Source: a virus. Taken from it: 49,737 nucleotides of DNA. The notes under the pieces are model-generated. The model ran no database searches and was not told where the DNA came from. It saw only the letters and a program-made list of their open reading frames with translations. The translations under genes and the position numbers were made by a program. Positions 23,920 to 29,890 of the stretch are shown here, piece by piece (position 1 is the first letter of the stretch; every line of letters begins with the position of its first letter). Location: the IMG/VR virus record IMGVR_UViG_3300042525_000443, positions 1 through 49,737 of that record. One strand, 5' to 3'.

Positions 23920-24598
23920 GACGATGCTGGAAGACGCGGCGCTGGTCGCGTTCGGGCGGTTGATGGCGAGTCGTCCGCATGATCCGCCGGGGCAAGTGGC
24001 TGAGACGGCGATGGTGTTTGCCGAAGCGTTGGTCGAACGCTACGAGGCCCGCAAGAAGGGAAAAACGCCGGTCAAACGGGGCGAGAAGTTCGTGCCGCCG
24101 ACTGTGGACGAGGTGCTGCGGTACTGCGAGGCGAACGGCCATATCGTGAACGCGGAGACGTTCGTGAACTTCTACGCATCGAAGGGCTGGAAGGTGGGGA
24201 AAGAAGGGATGAAGGACTGGCAAGCCGCTGTTAGGACATGGGCGAAAAACAATGAGCGAACCAACGGACATGGGGGCATTGTTCAAGGCGGTCGTTCCAC
24301 CACGAACGAGCGGCGAATTGCGGGAACCCTCGACGCCGTCGCCGACTTCCTTGCCGATGACCAAACAACAGTTCGCCGAGTCGATGCTCGCGTTGGTCGC
24401 GCTCAAGCGAACGATGGAGTTCTCGAAGATTCAGCTTTGGGCGTGGTTCGCCGTGTTGAACAAGTACCCGTGGCCGGTGCTGAATCGGGCCGTGCTGGAA
24501 ACGGCGCTGTCGAACGAGGCATTCCCGGACATCAAGGATGTGGTGGAAGCGTGCGACCGCCACTACCGGGTCAAGCAGTATTGCCCCTCGGGCGTTGA
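23912..24598 (+). CDS. Replication-type protein with FYASKGWKVGKEGMKDW motif; long overlapping tail
   Basis: The ATG at 23912 (GGGGGAGC upstream) gives a protein whose first ~115 residues look real. They include PTVDEVLRYCEANG...AETFVNFYASKGWKVGKEGMKDWQAAVRTW, the C-terminal signature of many phage replication-initiation proteins. Such proteins usually end soon after this motif, but here the frame stays open to 24598, sharing 347 bases with the next gene. The tail is low-complexity and probably not constrained. An N-terminal DNA-binding region typical of full-length initiators is short or missing, so this may be a truncated initiator or a helicase-loader partner. Confidence 0.6.
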   Translation: MARTMLEDAALVAFGRLMASRPHDPPGQVAETAMVFAEALVERYEARKKGKTPVKRGEKFVPPTVDEVLRYCEANGHIVNAETFVNFYASKGWKVGKEGMKDWQAAVRTWAKNNERTNGHGGIVQGGRSTTNERRIAGTLDAVADFLADDQTTVRRVDARVGRAQANDGVLEDSALGVVRRVEQVPVAGAESGRAGNGAVERGIPGHQGCGGSVRPPLPGQAVLPLGR

Positions 24599-24665
24599 AA
24601 CGGAGTGGAAGCCGCCGAAGTCGATGGTGGAAGACGTGGCAAGAGAACTTGGCTTGGAGGTTTGA
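24252..24665 (+). CDS. Hypothetical replication-associated protein (137 aa)
   Basis: The frame starts MSEPTDMGALFKAVV and has a proline-rich linker, then a helical domain (MTKQQFAESMLALVALKRTMEFSKIQLWAWFAVLNKYPW) and FPDIKDVVEACDRHYR, a helix pattern seen in small phage replication accessory proteins. It overlaps the open tail of the preceding gene for 347 bases and ends two bases before the SSB start. Codon choice in this frame has the usual G/C third positions, so this frame, not the overlapping one, is likely the real gene after ~24260. Confidence 0.65.
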   Translation: MSEPTDMGALFKAVVPPRTSGELREPSTPSPTSLPMTKQQFAESMLALVALKRTMEFSKIQLWAWFAVLNKYPWPVLNRAVLETALSNEAFPDIKDVVEACDRHYRVKQYCPSGVETEWKPPKSMVEDVARELGLEV

Positions 24666-24667
24666 GA

Positions 24668-25081
24668 ATGAACGGCGAAATGAACCAGATCATCATCACC
24701 GGCGTTGTGAGCAAGCCCGTCGAAAAACGACAGGCGGGCAACTCTGTCGTGGCGAAAATCCCGATGTTGGTGAAGAAGGAAGTGAAGGGCCGCGAAATCA
24801 AGTGCTTCGTGGATGTGAAGTGCTGGGGCGGCTTGGCGGATGCGATGTACGAAACGCTGGAGGAAGGCAGTCGCATCCTCGTGTCCGGCGAGTTGGAACA
24901 AGAAAGCTGGCAGGACAAGGCGACCAGCAAGTGGAACTATCGCCACGTCATCAACGCGAAGCATGTGACCTCGCTTTCGCCGATTGTCGTGCGTGAGCCT
25001 GAGCCTGCGGGTGAGACGGCGGTGGTGGATGCGGGTCCGGACGGAGGGTGTGTCGACCCTGCCACGGATGTTCCTTTTTGA
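24668..25081 (+). CDS. ssb: Single-stranded DNA-binding protein
   Basis: 137 aa; ATG seven bases after GGAGG. The OB-fold order is clear: MNQIIITGVVSKPVEKR, then VVAKIPMLVKKEVKGREIKCFVDVKCWGGLAD, SRILVSGELEQESWQDKATSKWNYRHVINAKHV. A short acidic linker leads to a C-terminal D-V-P-F, matching the acidic/aromatic tip by which bacterial SSBs bind partner proteins. It protects single strands during replication and RecT-driven recombination. It sits between replication and resolvase genes in the early operon. Confidence 0.9.
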   Translation: MNGEMNQIIITGVVSKPVEKRQAGNSVVAKIPMLVKKEVKGREIKCFVDVKCWGGLADAMYETLEEGSRILVSGELEQESWQDKATSKWNYRHVINAKHVTSLSPIVVREPEPAGETAVVDAGPDGGCVDPATDVPF

Positions 25082-25090
25082 AAGGCGAGC

Positions 25091-25294
25091 ATGATGATGC
25101 TACCGGACGCGGGAGACACATGGGTGCGAGAGGGTGGGTCGTTCAAGGACCGAGAGGAGCGGTTCGTCACCGCGGTCGACAACGAGATGGTTCACTTCGA
25201 GCAAAAGACGCTGAGGTTTCCAAAGCGGGAAGCGGCGGCGCTTCACAGTCAATGGCGGGCGTGGGCGGAGAAGGCACACAGGAGGCGAGCATGA
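25091..25294 (+). CDS. Small hypothetical protein (67 aa)
   Basis: It starts at the first of tandem ATGs just after the SSB gene, and its stop overlaps the resolvase start by four bases. The short, charged product has an aromatic strand pattern (DTWVREGGSFKDREERFVTAVDNEMVHF) and a basic helical end (HSQWRAWAEKAHRRRA). The W-x-x-W-A end resembles that of several other tiny proteins in this operon. No function is known. Confidence 0.55.
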   Translation: MMMLPDAGDTWVREGGSFKDREERFVTAVDNEMVHFEQKTLRFPKREAAALHSQWRAWAEKAHRRRA

Positions 25295-25746
25295 TCTACA
25301 TCGGTATCGACCCCGGTGCCAGCGGTGCGATTGCGGTGATCGACACGGACCCTGTTCCGGGCCTGCCGTCTATCTCGCTCTGCCGCTTGTCGGAGACGGA
25401 GCAGGGAGTCGCTGCGTTTCTGGACGAGCGATACAAGGACACCGCCGAGACCTTTGCCCTGATCGAGCGTGTCCACTCCATGCCGAAGCAAGGCGTGGCG
25501 TCCTCGTTCAAATTCGGTCAGTCCTACGGCTTCCTGCGGGGCTTGCTGACGGCATATTGCGTCCCCTTCGAGGAGGTGAACCCGGCGAAGTGGCAAGGGG
25601 CGTTGTCGTGCCGCACGAAGGGGGACAAGAATGTGACGAAGCAGAAGGCCGGGCAGTTGTTTCCGGGGATCAAAGTGGCTCACTGGAACGCGGACGCCCT
25701 GCTGATCGCGGAGTATTGCCGCAGAACGAAAGGCGGTGGCGAATGA
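25291..25746 (+). CDS. ruvC: RuvC-like Holliday junction resolvase
   Basis: 151 aa with GGAGGCGAGC before the ATG. The RNase-H-like fold starts MIYIGIDPGASGAIAVID, with D7 in the GIDPG box. E59 lies in LIERVHSMP and D135 in HWNADALLIAEY, giving the catalytic acidic set. FKFGQSYGFLRGLL and VNPAKWQGAL match the RuvC-type phage resolvases. It cuts four-way junctions or branched concatemers before packaging. The start overlaps the upstream stop and the end overlaps the next gene, as in a coupled operon. Confidence 0.88.
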   Translation: MIYIGIDPGASGAIAVIDTDPVPGLPSISLCRLSETEQGVAAFLDERYKDTAETFALIERVHSMPKQGVASSFKFGQSYGFLRGLLTAYCVPFEEVNPAKWQGALSCRTKGDKNVTKQKAGQLFPGIKVAHWNADALLIAEYCRRTKGGGE

Positions 25747-26150
25747 ACCCTGACACAACCCCAACCCCCGAAGGCTGGCATGAGTTCTGGCCGTGCTTCA
25801 TTCGCAAGCATGGGGACAAGACTGCGGTGCTCGATCACTCGTCTGTAAGAGGTTGGTGGTGCCGCATTCACAGGCACGAGAATTTGGAAGAGGAAAATGG
25901 GTTCCTGCCACTCGCCGACGCCGTCGCATGGGCCAACGAGCAACTCGGCGTGACGAAGCCGGTCGTTGTGCACGAGCGGGGATTCGACGACGGCAGCGTT
26001 CTCGTGTGGCGAGAGGACGGCAAGGCGTCGGCGCGGGTTAGTCATGACCAAGGTTCTTTGCTTTGGTACATCGATGGATTGGACGAGGACCGTGGAGCAA
26101 GAGAATCTGCCCTGACCGCTGCCCACGATTACGTGAGGGGGGGGCAATGA
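25743..26150 (+). CDS. Hypothetical early protein (135 aa)
   Basis: The ATGA overlap with the resolvase stop marks the start. The protein is acidic and aromatic with short domains: a W/F-rich N terminus (WHEFWPCFIRKHGDKTAV), an RGWWCRIHRHENLEEENG turn, a helix (LADAVAWANEQLG), and a C-terminal strand-rich unit ending in a helix (ESALTAAHDYV). No family is recognised. It is the first of a long series of small, closely coupled genes. Confidence 0.6.
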   Translation: MNPDTTPTPEGWHEFWPCFIRKHGDKTAVLDHSSVRGWWCRIHRHENLEEENGFLPLADAVAWANEQLGVTKPVVVHERGFDDGSVLVWREDGKASARVSHDQGSLLWYIDGLDEDRGARESALTAAHDYVRGGQ

Positions 26151-26347
26151 GCGAGCAACCGCAACAAGGCGACGTGTGGGAGAGGGATGGAAGGCGTCGC
26201 GTCGTTGATCGCGTCGTCGGAGAAACCAAAATCGGATTCGACGTGTGGTGGAACGGGAGAACGTATCCGACTTGGTGTACGACGTGGAGAGCGTGGGCAT
26301 CGAAGGCCAAGCTGATCGAGCGAAACGGAAAGGCGGTGGAAGCGTGA
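26147..26347 (+). CDS. Small hypothetical protein (66 aa)
   Basis: The ATG overlaps the upstream stop (ATGA), with a G-run ribosome site. The product is a compact beta-type protein: GDVWERDGRRRVVDRVVG, TKIGFDVWWNGR, then TWRAWASKAKLIER. The D-V-W-x-x-D-G-x-R-R pattern, ending in W-x-x-W-A, is shared loosely with the 62-aa protein at 28316 and the 67-aa protein at 25091, suggesting a small paralogous family within this operon. Its function is unknown. Confidence 0.55.
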   Translation: MSEQPQQGDVWERDGRRRVVDRVVGETKIGFDVWWNGRTYPTWCTTWRAWASKAKLIERNGKAVEA

Positions 26348-26592
26348 AACTCGACCCGAACTCACCGGCGTATCCGGTGGAATGTGATTACGTCGATGGC
26401 GTGCCTCGTGGTCGCCAGACAGCCAGTAGAGCGGGGTACGAGACCGGCCTTACCGTGCGGCAGGAGTTTGCCAAACACATGATGGGCAACCTTCTGGTTG
26501 GCGTTGACAAGCCGAATATGCAGGTCTGTGCGAGTCTCGCTGTCGAAGCCGCCGACGCCTTGATCGCCCAGTTGAACAAGGAGACAGCATGA
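26344..26592 (+). CDS. Small hypothetical protein (82 aa)
   Basis: A GTG start overlaps the upstream stop (GTGA), with GGTGGAAG before it. The N-terminal part contains the region SPAYPVECDYVDGVPRGRQTASRAGYETGLTVRQEFAKHMMG in segments, followed by a helix in which ASLAVEAADALIAQLNK ends the protein. The G-L-T-x-R-x-E/x-F-A pattern with A-x-x-A-D-A-L-I is common in short phage early proteins whose role is unknown. It is probably translated together with its neighbours. Confidence 0.6.
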   Translation: MKLDPNSPAYPVECDYVDGVPRGRQTASRAGYETGLTVRQEFAKHMMGNLLVGVDKPNMQVCASLAVEAADALIAQLNKETA

Positions 26593-27221
26593 CCGACGAA
26601 CGAGTCCTGTGTGTGCCGAGTGCGTTTTGGAACTTCATCGCCGACGCTGGATACAGCCACTCCGACAGGCTGGGTGCGTTGCTTGCACAAGCGACCTACC
26701 GCAACCGCAAGACGCCGAACGACGACGGCCCGCCAGCCGAAGAGGACGAGCGATGGGTGCAACTCATCCCCTACGTTCTCGTGTTCGACGAACGCGGGCA
26801 AATCCTTTCTTACAACCGTGGCGACAAAGGCGGCGAAAACCGTCTCGGCGGGAAGTGGTCCTGCGGCTTCGGCGGGCACGTCAACGACAAGGATGAAGGC
26901 TGGCTTGGCGGTATCGTGCGGGAGCTTCGCGAGGAGCTTTGCTTCACTGCCGCGATTGTCCCGCCGGAGACGCTTTTCGGCGTTGGCGATTGGGCTGTCC
27001 TGTCCGGCCCGCTCGGCTTCCTGCGTGACGACTCAACGCCTGTCGGTCGCGTGCATCTCGGGGTGCTGTACGAGATCAAGGCCGGGAGCGTGACACCGAA
27101 GGAAGACGTGGCTTGGACGTGGTCGAGTGTTGGGTTGCTTCGGCGGATGGCGGAGAAGAATCCGGACGACCTCGAAAAATGGTCGCGGATGGCTCTGGAC
27201 GTGCTGAAAGGCGGTGCGTGA
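26589..27221 (+). CDS. Nudix-family hydrolase
   Basis: 210 aa; ATGA overlap with the gene before. The Nudix box is visible at 96-119: GGHVNDKD, E103, then seven residues and RELREELCF. The G-to-E spacing is six instead of five, and the usual G-U end is replaced by L-C-F, but the catalytic R-E-x-x-E-E is intact. Upstream LIPYVLVFDERGQILSYNR and RLGGKWSCGFGGHV match the strand pattern of phage and bacterial Nudix enzymes. These cut nucleoside diphosphates linked to another group, so it may clean nucleotide pools or act on mRNA caps; the substrate is not deducible. Confidence 0.85.
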   Translation: MTDERVLCVPSAFWNFIADAGYSHSDRLGALLAQATYRNRKTPNDDGPPAEEDERWVQLIPYVLVFDERGQILSYNRGDKGGENRLGGKWSCGFGGHVNDKDEGWLGGIVRELREELCFTAAIVPPETLFGVGDWAVLSGPLGFLRDDSTPVGRVHLGVLYEIKAGSVTPKEDVAWTWSSVGLLRRMAEKNPDDLEKWSRMALDVLKGGA

Positions 27222-27553
27222 TGGACCCGGTGCGACTGCGAGAGTTGATTGCGTTGATGCGAAAGGGCATCGACACATACCTCGAACGCAAAGAGTTGCT
27301 TGATGCGGACGAACTCCTCACCTGCCCCGAACCACTGACGCTCGCGAGGGCTGTCGAGGTGGTTGGGCGGGAGCCGGATCACGGTTCCGGTAGGTTTTGG
27401 AGTTGGCATGGGGGCATTCACCTCACAAAGAACACACACGAAGATCGAGTTTCGATCCTGAAGGTCGATGAGGTGTACGAGAACATTTACCTGCCAACGG
27501 TCGGCCAATTCGCGTGCATGGTGTTGGCTGCGAAACAGGGGGTGGGGGGATGA
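27221..27553 (+). CDS. Hypothetical early protein (110 aa)
   Basis: The start overlaps the Nudix stop by one base. The N terminus is helical (MDPVRLRELIALMRKGIDTYLERKELL). A mixed region (EPDHGSGRFWSWHGGIHLTKNTHEDRVSILKV) and a short helix with a C-terminal glycine run follow. No family is recognised. It is part of the coupled run of small genes. Confidence 0.55.
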   Translation: MDPVRLRELIALMRKGIDTYLERKELLDADELLTCPEPLTLARAVEVVGREPDHGSGRFWSWHGGIHLTKNTHEDRVSILKVDEVYENIYLPTVGQFACMVLAAKQGVGG

Positions 27554-27744
27554 AGCTCTACGCGGTGTACGGTCTTGATGGGTATCCGGTGAGACCTCCA
27601 GAGACAACCGAGTCCAAGGCTTGGAACCGGGTTGCGAGGTTTATCGGGATGTCCGTTGACGAGTTGAAGGACAGAAGGGGCTACACCTGCGAGGAAGTCG
27701 AAATCGTGCGGAAGGGGGAGCGGGATGCGTCCGAAAAAGAATGA
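27550..27744 (+). CDS. Small hypothetical protein (64 aa)
   Basis: The ATG (GGGGGG just upstream) overlaps the previous stop. The product begins MKLYAVYGLDGYPVRPPETTESKAW and contains IGMSVDELKDRRGYTCEEVEIV. The pattern, a strand with a tyrosine-rich start then E/S-K-A-W...R and a D-x-L-K-x-x-G-Y-x-C-x-x-V, is typical of short phage proteins that follow replication genes. The function is unknown. Confidence 0.55.
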   Translation: MKLYAVYGLDGYPVRPPETTESKAWNRVARFIGMSVDELKDRRGYTCEEVEIVRKGERDASEKE

Positions 27745-27922
27745 GTGGTGGATGGTGGTTTCACCAAATGGCGAGATTTGGCCGAACAGCGCACGCGGCA
27801 CGAAAAAGGAATCGCAAGAGGTGCTTGCGAGCGTGCAGTACCAGTGGTGTTACTGGAAGAAGCAAGGCTACCGCTGCGTGGTGGTCGTGATTGCGGAGGT
27901 GAAGCGTGGCAAAGCAACCTGA
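27725..27922 (+). CDS. Small hypothetical protein (65 aa)
   Basis: It starts within the 3' end of the previous gene (20-base overlap), preceded by AAGGGGGAGC. It is basic with many aromatic residues: EWWMVVSPNGEIWPNSARGTKKE and a beta-type end (KKQGYRCVVVVIAEV). The W-x-V-x-x-P-x-G-x-I start followed by G-Y-x-C/V strands resembles tiny single-domain phage proteins. No function is known. Confidence 0.55.
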   Translation: MRPKKNEWWMVVSPNGEIWPNSARGTKKESQEVLASVQYQWCYWKKQGYRCVVVVIAEVKRGKAT

Positions 27923-28319
27923 ACAGCGGCACGGCACGCTCGTCTCGCACGAGGAGCTTGAGCGACTGAGGGCCTACGAACGCGAGTTGGAAGCTGTCTC
28001 CAACATCCTGACGAACGTACATCCGATGGGAGCCGTGAAGACCATCGGCATGCGTGAGGCGGCGACGGCACTGGGTGAAGTCTTGGAAAAGCAAGCCGTC
28101 TCGCACGAGGACGCGGCGTTGCTGCGGGAGGTGAAGCGGCTGGAGAACGCCATCCGGAATGGCTCGCCATACAGCCTTGTCGATCTCATCAGCTTTGACA
28201 CCGACGAAAAGCGGTGGAAAGTTGGAATCGATGCACCGAGAGCGATTTATTGCGGTGGTGGCGACACCCTCACTGCTGCCCTGTCTTCCGCGCTCGACGC
28301 GGCTGATGTGCCATCATGA
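27906..28319 (+). CDS. Hypothetical protein with N-terminal coiled coil (137 aa)
   Basis: A GTG start with GGAGGTGAAGC upstream. Residues ~15-85 are a heptad-like helix (HEELERLRAYERELEAVSNI, later EDAALLREVKRLENAI). The C-terminal third has a short strand-rich part (KRWKVGIDAPRAIYCGGGDTLTAALSSALDAA). It overlaps its neighbours on both sides. No family can be named. Confidence 0.55.
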   Translation: MAKQPEQRHGTLVSHEELERLRAYERELEAVSNILTNVHPMGAVKTIGMREAATALGEVLEKQAVSHEDAALLREVKRLENAIRNGSPYSLVDLISFDTDEKRWKVGIDAPRAIYCGGGDTLTAALSSALDAADVPS

Positions 28320-28504
28320 CCGACACGACGCCGGTTGTGGGGGATGAGTGGGTCGACGCCGATGGCATGAAGGTTGAGCCTGTCGAGCTAATGGGCGTCG
28401 GCGGGGAGCGCGGCTTGTACGTCAAGGTTGACGACGGGGCTGTGGTGTGGTGGTCGAGGGTGACATGGGATCAATGGGCGGCGAACGCAAGGAAGGTGAC
28501 GTGA
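28316..28504 (+). CDS. Small acidic hypothetical protein (62 aa)
   Basis: ATGA overlap with the preceding stop. The sequence TTPVVGDEWVDADGMKVEPVELMGVGG...GAVVWWSRVTWDQWAANARKV suggests a small beta barrel with a tryptophan-rich end. The D-E-W-V-D-A-D-G and W-x-x-W-A elements echo the 66-aa protein at 26147. It may be a paralogue; its role is unknown. Confidence 0.55.
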   Translation: MTDTTPVVGDEWVDADGMKVEPVELMGVGGERGLYVKVDDGAVVWWSRVTWDQWAANARKVT

Positions 28505-28785
28505 TGACCAACCCGCACGACACGCCGGAGCAGCGGCGATTGTTCAGCGAATGGTGGGAACGAAAATACTGCGAGGAAGTGCATTGGAACGAGAAGGGGC
28601 CGATGCGGGTTATCCACTGGGGGGACTGGTACGGATGGCTCGTCTGCCGTGCCGCGAACGCAGCCGAGGTCGCCGAACTGGTGGGGCTGCTGCGTCGTGT
28701 GGATGACGCTGGCTCGAATCTTATCGGGTGCGACCTGATGGCAGACATCAAGGCCGCAATCGCCAAGCACGGGGGAAACGCATGA
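28504..28785 (+). CDS. Hypothetical early protein (93 aa)
   Basis: The ATG at 28504 is seven bases after GGAAGG; a GTG three bases upstream is also possible. The protein starts MTNPHDTPEQRRLFSEWWERKYCEE, with a W-W-E-R-x-Y element often found in short phage proteins, then HWGDWYGWLVCRAANAAEVAELVGLL and a C-terminal helix. It is probably a small helical domain. No function is assigned. Confidence 0.55.
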   Translation: MTNPHDTPEQRRLFSEWWERKYCEEVHWNEKGPMRVIHWGDWYGWLVCRAANAAEVAELVGLLRRVDDAGSNLIGCDLMADIKAAIAKHGGNA

Positions 28786-29102
28786 GCATGACACAAAAAC
28801 AGATTGACGAACTCGAAAGCGCCGTGCTTTACCGCGATTGGCGACGCGTCAATGGCGTCATCTGTGCCGCAAACTCCGAAGCCCACGAGCGTGCCCTGAC
28901 GCCGACGCGGGAGTGGCTGGCTGATGAATCGCAAGGATACGACGCCGACAGGGACGGCTATCTGTTTGGCGAATACATCGTGCTTCCACTGCCGACTGGA
29001 CAGTGCGTTGTTCGCCTTGAACGCAATTGGAACACAATCGCCTACGTCACCACACGCGGCCAACTCCTCGACCTGCTGAGCGGACTGGGGGTGCGAACGT
29101 GA
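28782..29102 (+). CDS. Hypothetical early protein (106 aa)
   Basis: ATGA overlap at 28782. It has an N-terminal helix (QKQIDELESAVLYRDWRRVNGVICAAN), a TREWLADESQGYDADRDGYLFGEYIVLPL central region and a strand-rich end (CVVRLERNWNTIAYVTTRGQLLDLL). The second half could form a small barrel. No known family; coupled to its neighbours by overlapping start and stop codons. Confidence 0.55.
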   Translation: MSMTQKQIDELESAVLYRDWRRVNGVICAANSEAHERALTPTREWLADESQGYDADRDGYLFGEYIVLPLPTGQCVVRLERNWNTIAYVTTRGQLLDLLSGLGVRT

Positions 29103-29371
29103 CCACAGACGAACGAGCGGCGGCGTGTGCGGAAGAGATTCTGCGGCAAATCACCAGACGCGGGAATGTTCCGTTCCAAATCATCATCGCCCGCCACATC
29201 CGCGAAGCCGTGGCCGAGCGGGATGCGCTGCTGAAAGAAGCCCTGAGTCTGCGGGAGCTTGGTGCGTTGGAAGAACGGACGCCGATCAAGGGTCGCAACG
29301 CCCATCGGTACACGAACGAAGCGAACGACATTGAAGCACGAATCAAGGCCATGATCGGAGGGGCAAGATGA
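29099..29371 (+). CDS. Small hypothetical protein (90 aa)
   Basis: A GTG overlaps the previous stop. The product is mostly helical: TDERAAACAEEILRQITRRGNVPFQIIIARHIREAVAERDALLKEA, then a short basic linker and a terminal helix (NEANDIEARIKAMIGG). The A-x-x-I...E-A/V-x-E-R-D pattern is widespread in tiny phage proteins. The function is unknown. Confidence 0.55.
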   Translation: MTTDERAAACAEEILRQITRRGNVPFQIIIARHIREAVAERDALLKEALSLRELGALEERTPIKGRNAHRYTNEANDIEARIKAMIGGAR

Positions 29372-29538
29372 GCGAGCCTGACAACTGGCTGAAAGACGCC
29401 CCGGAGCCGGAAGTGTCGCGGCTGGAACCAATGCCCTACCCACTCACACACATCGAAGTCCCGGTCGACGAACTGGACCAACTGCGTGCGGCTGCTGCGG
29501 AACTGGCGGAGATCAAGCGGGTTTGGGGGATGAAATGA
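29368..29538 (+). CDS. Micro-protein (56 aa)
   Basis: An ATG overlapping the prior stop opens 56 codons: MSEPDNWLKDAPEPEVSRLEPM, then PLTHIEVPVDELDQLRAAAAELAEIKRVWGMK in segments. The V-D-E-L-x-x-L-R-A-A-A...L-x-E-I helix is a common end of small phage proteins. The ORF is short, but the overlaps at both ends keep it in register with the operon. No function is known. Confidence 0.45.
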   Translation: MSEPDNWLKDAPEPEVSRLEPMPYPLTHIEVPVDELDQLRAAAAELAEIKRVWGMK

Positions 29539-29645
29539 ACATGAACTGCCAACACGACCCAAGCGGCTGGTGCATCGACTGCGTCACCGACCTTCAAGAA
29601 GAGAACGACAAGCTGAAGACGCAGCGTGACGAGAGGGGAGGTTGA
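29535..29645 (+). CDS. Tiny putative zinc-binding protein (36 aa)
   Basis: The ATG overlaps the preceding stop. It encodes MNMNCQHDPSGWCIDC followed by VTDLQEENDKLKTQRDERGG, so a C-x-H-x5-C-x2-C cluster (four potential zinc ligands) precedes a short coiled coil. Such micro-proteins occur in phage early operons. Translation is likely from context only. Confidence 0.45.
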   Translation: MNMNCQHDPSGWCIDCVTDLQEENDKLKTQRDERGG

Positions 29646-29649
29646 GCGA

Positions 29650-29832
29650 ATGCCAAAGATCGGACGGCAGCAAGTTCGGACGGTTACGCTTGCTGACGAC
29701 GTGGTCCGCATGGCGGAATTTCTCGCTTCGCTATCGGACGAACCAGTTAAGAGGCGAGTCGAGAGAATGATTCGCAAGGCGTATCACCGTACACGGAGGG
29801 CACTTACGTTGAAGGAGAAGAGGGGCTACTAA
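29650..29832 (+). CDS. Small basic protein, possible RHH-type regulator (60 aa)
   Basis: The ATG at 29650 follows GAGG by nine bases. The product has a short beta start (QQVRTVTLADDVVRMAEFLASL) and then helices (EPVKRRVERMIRKAYHRTRRALTL), a strand-helix-helix pattern with high basic charge that fits ribbon-helix-helix DNA-binding proteins. It closes the rightward early operon, just before an AT-rich gap. Regulatory function is inferred only. Confidence 0.5.
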   Translation: MPKIGRQQVRTVTLADDVVRMAEFLASLSDEPVKRRVERMIRKAYHRTRRALTLKEKRGY

Positions 29833-29890
29833 CGCAAAATAAAACTGAAACAATATCCCCTGTCGATTCAACCTTGGCGGGGGGGTTGTC

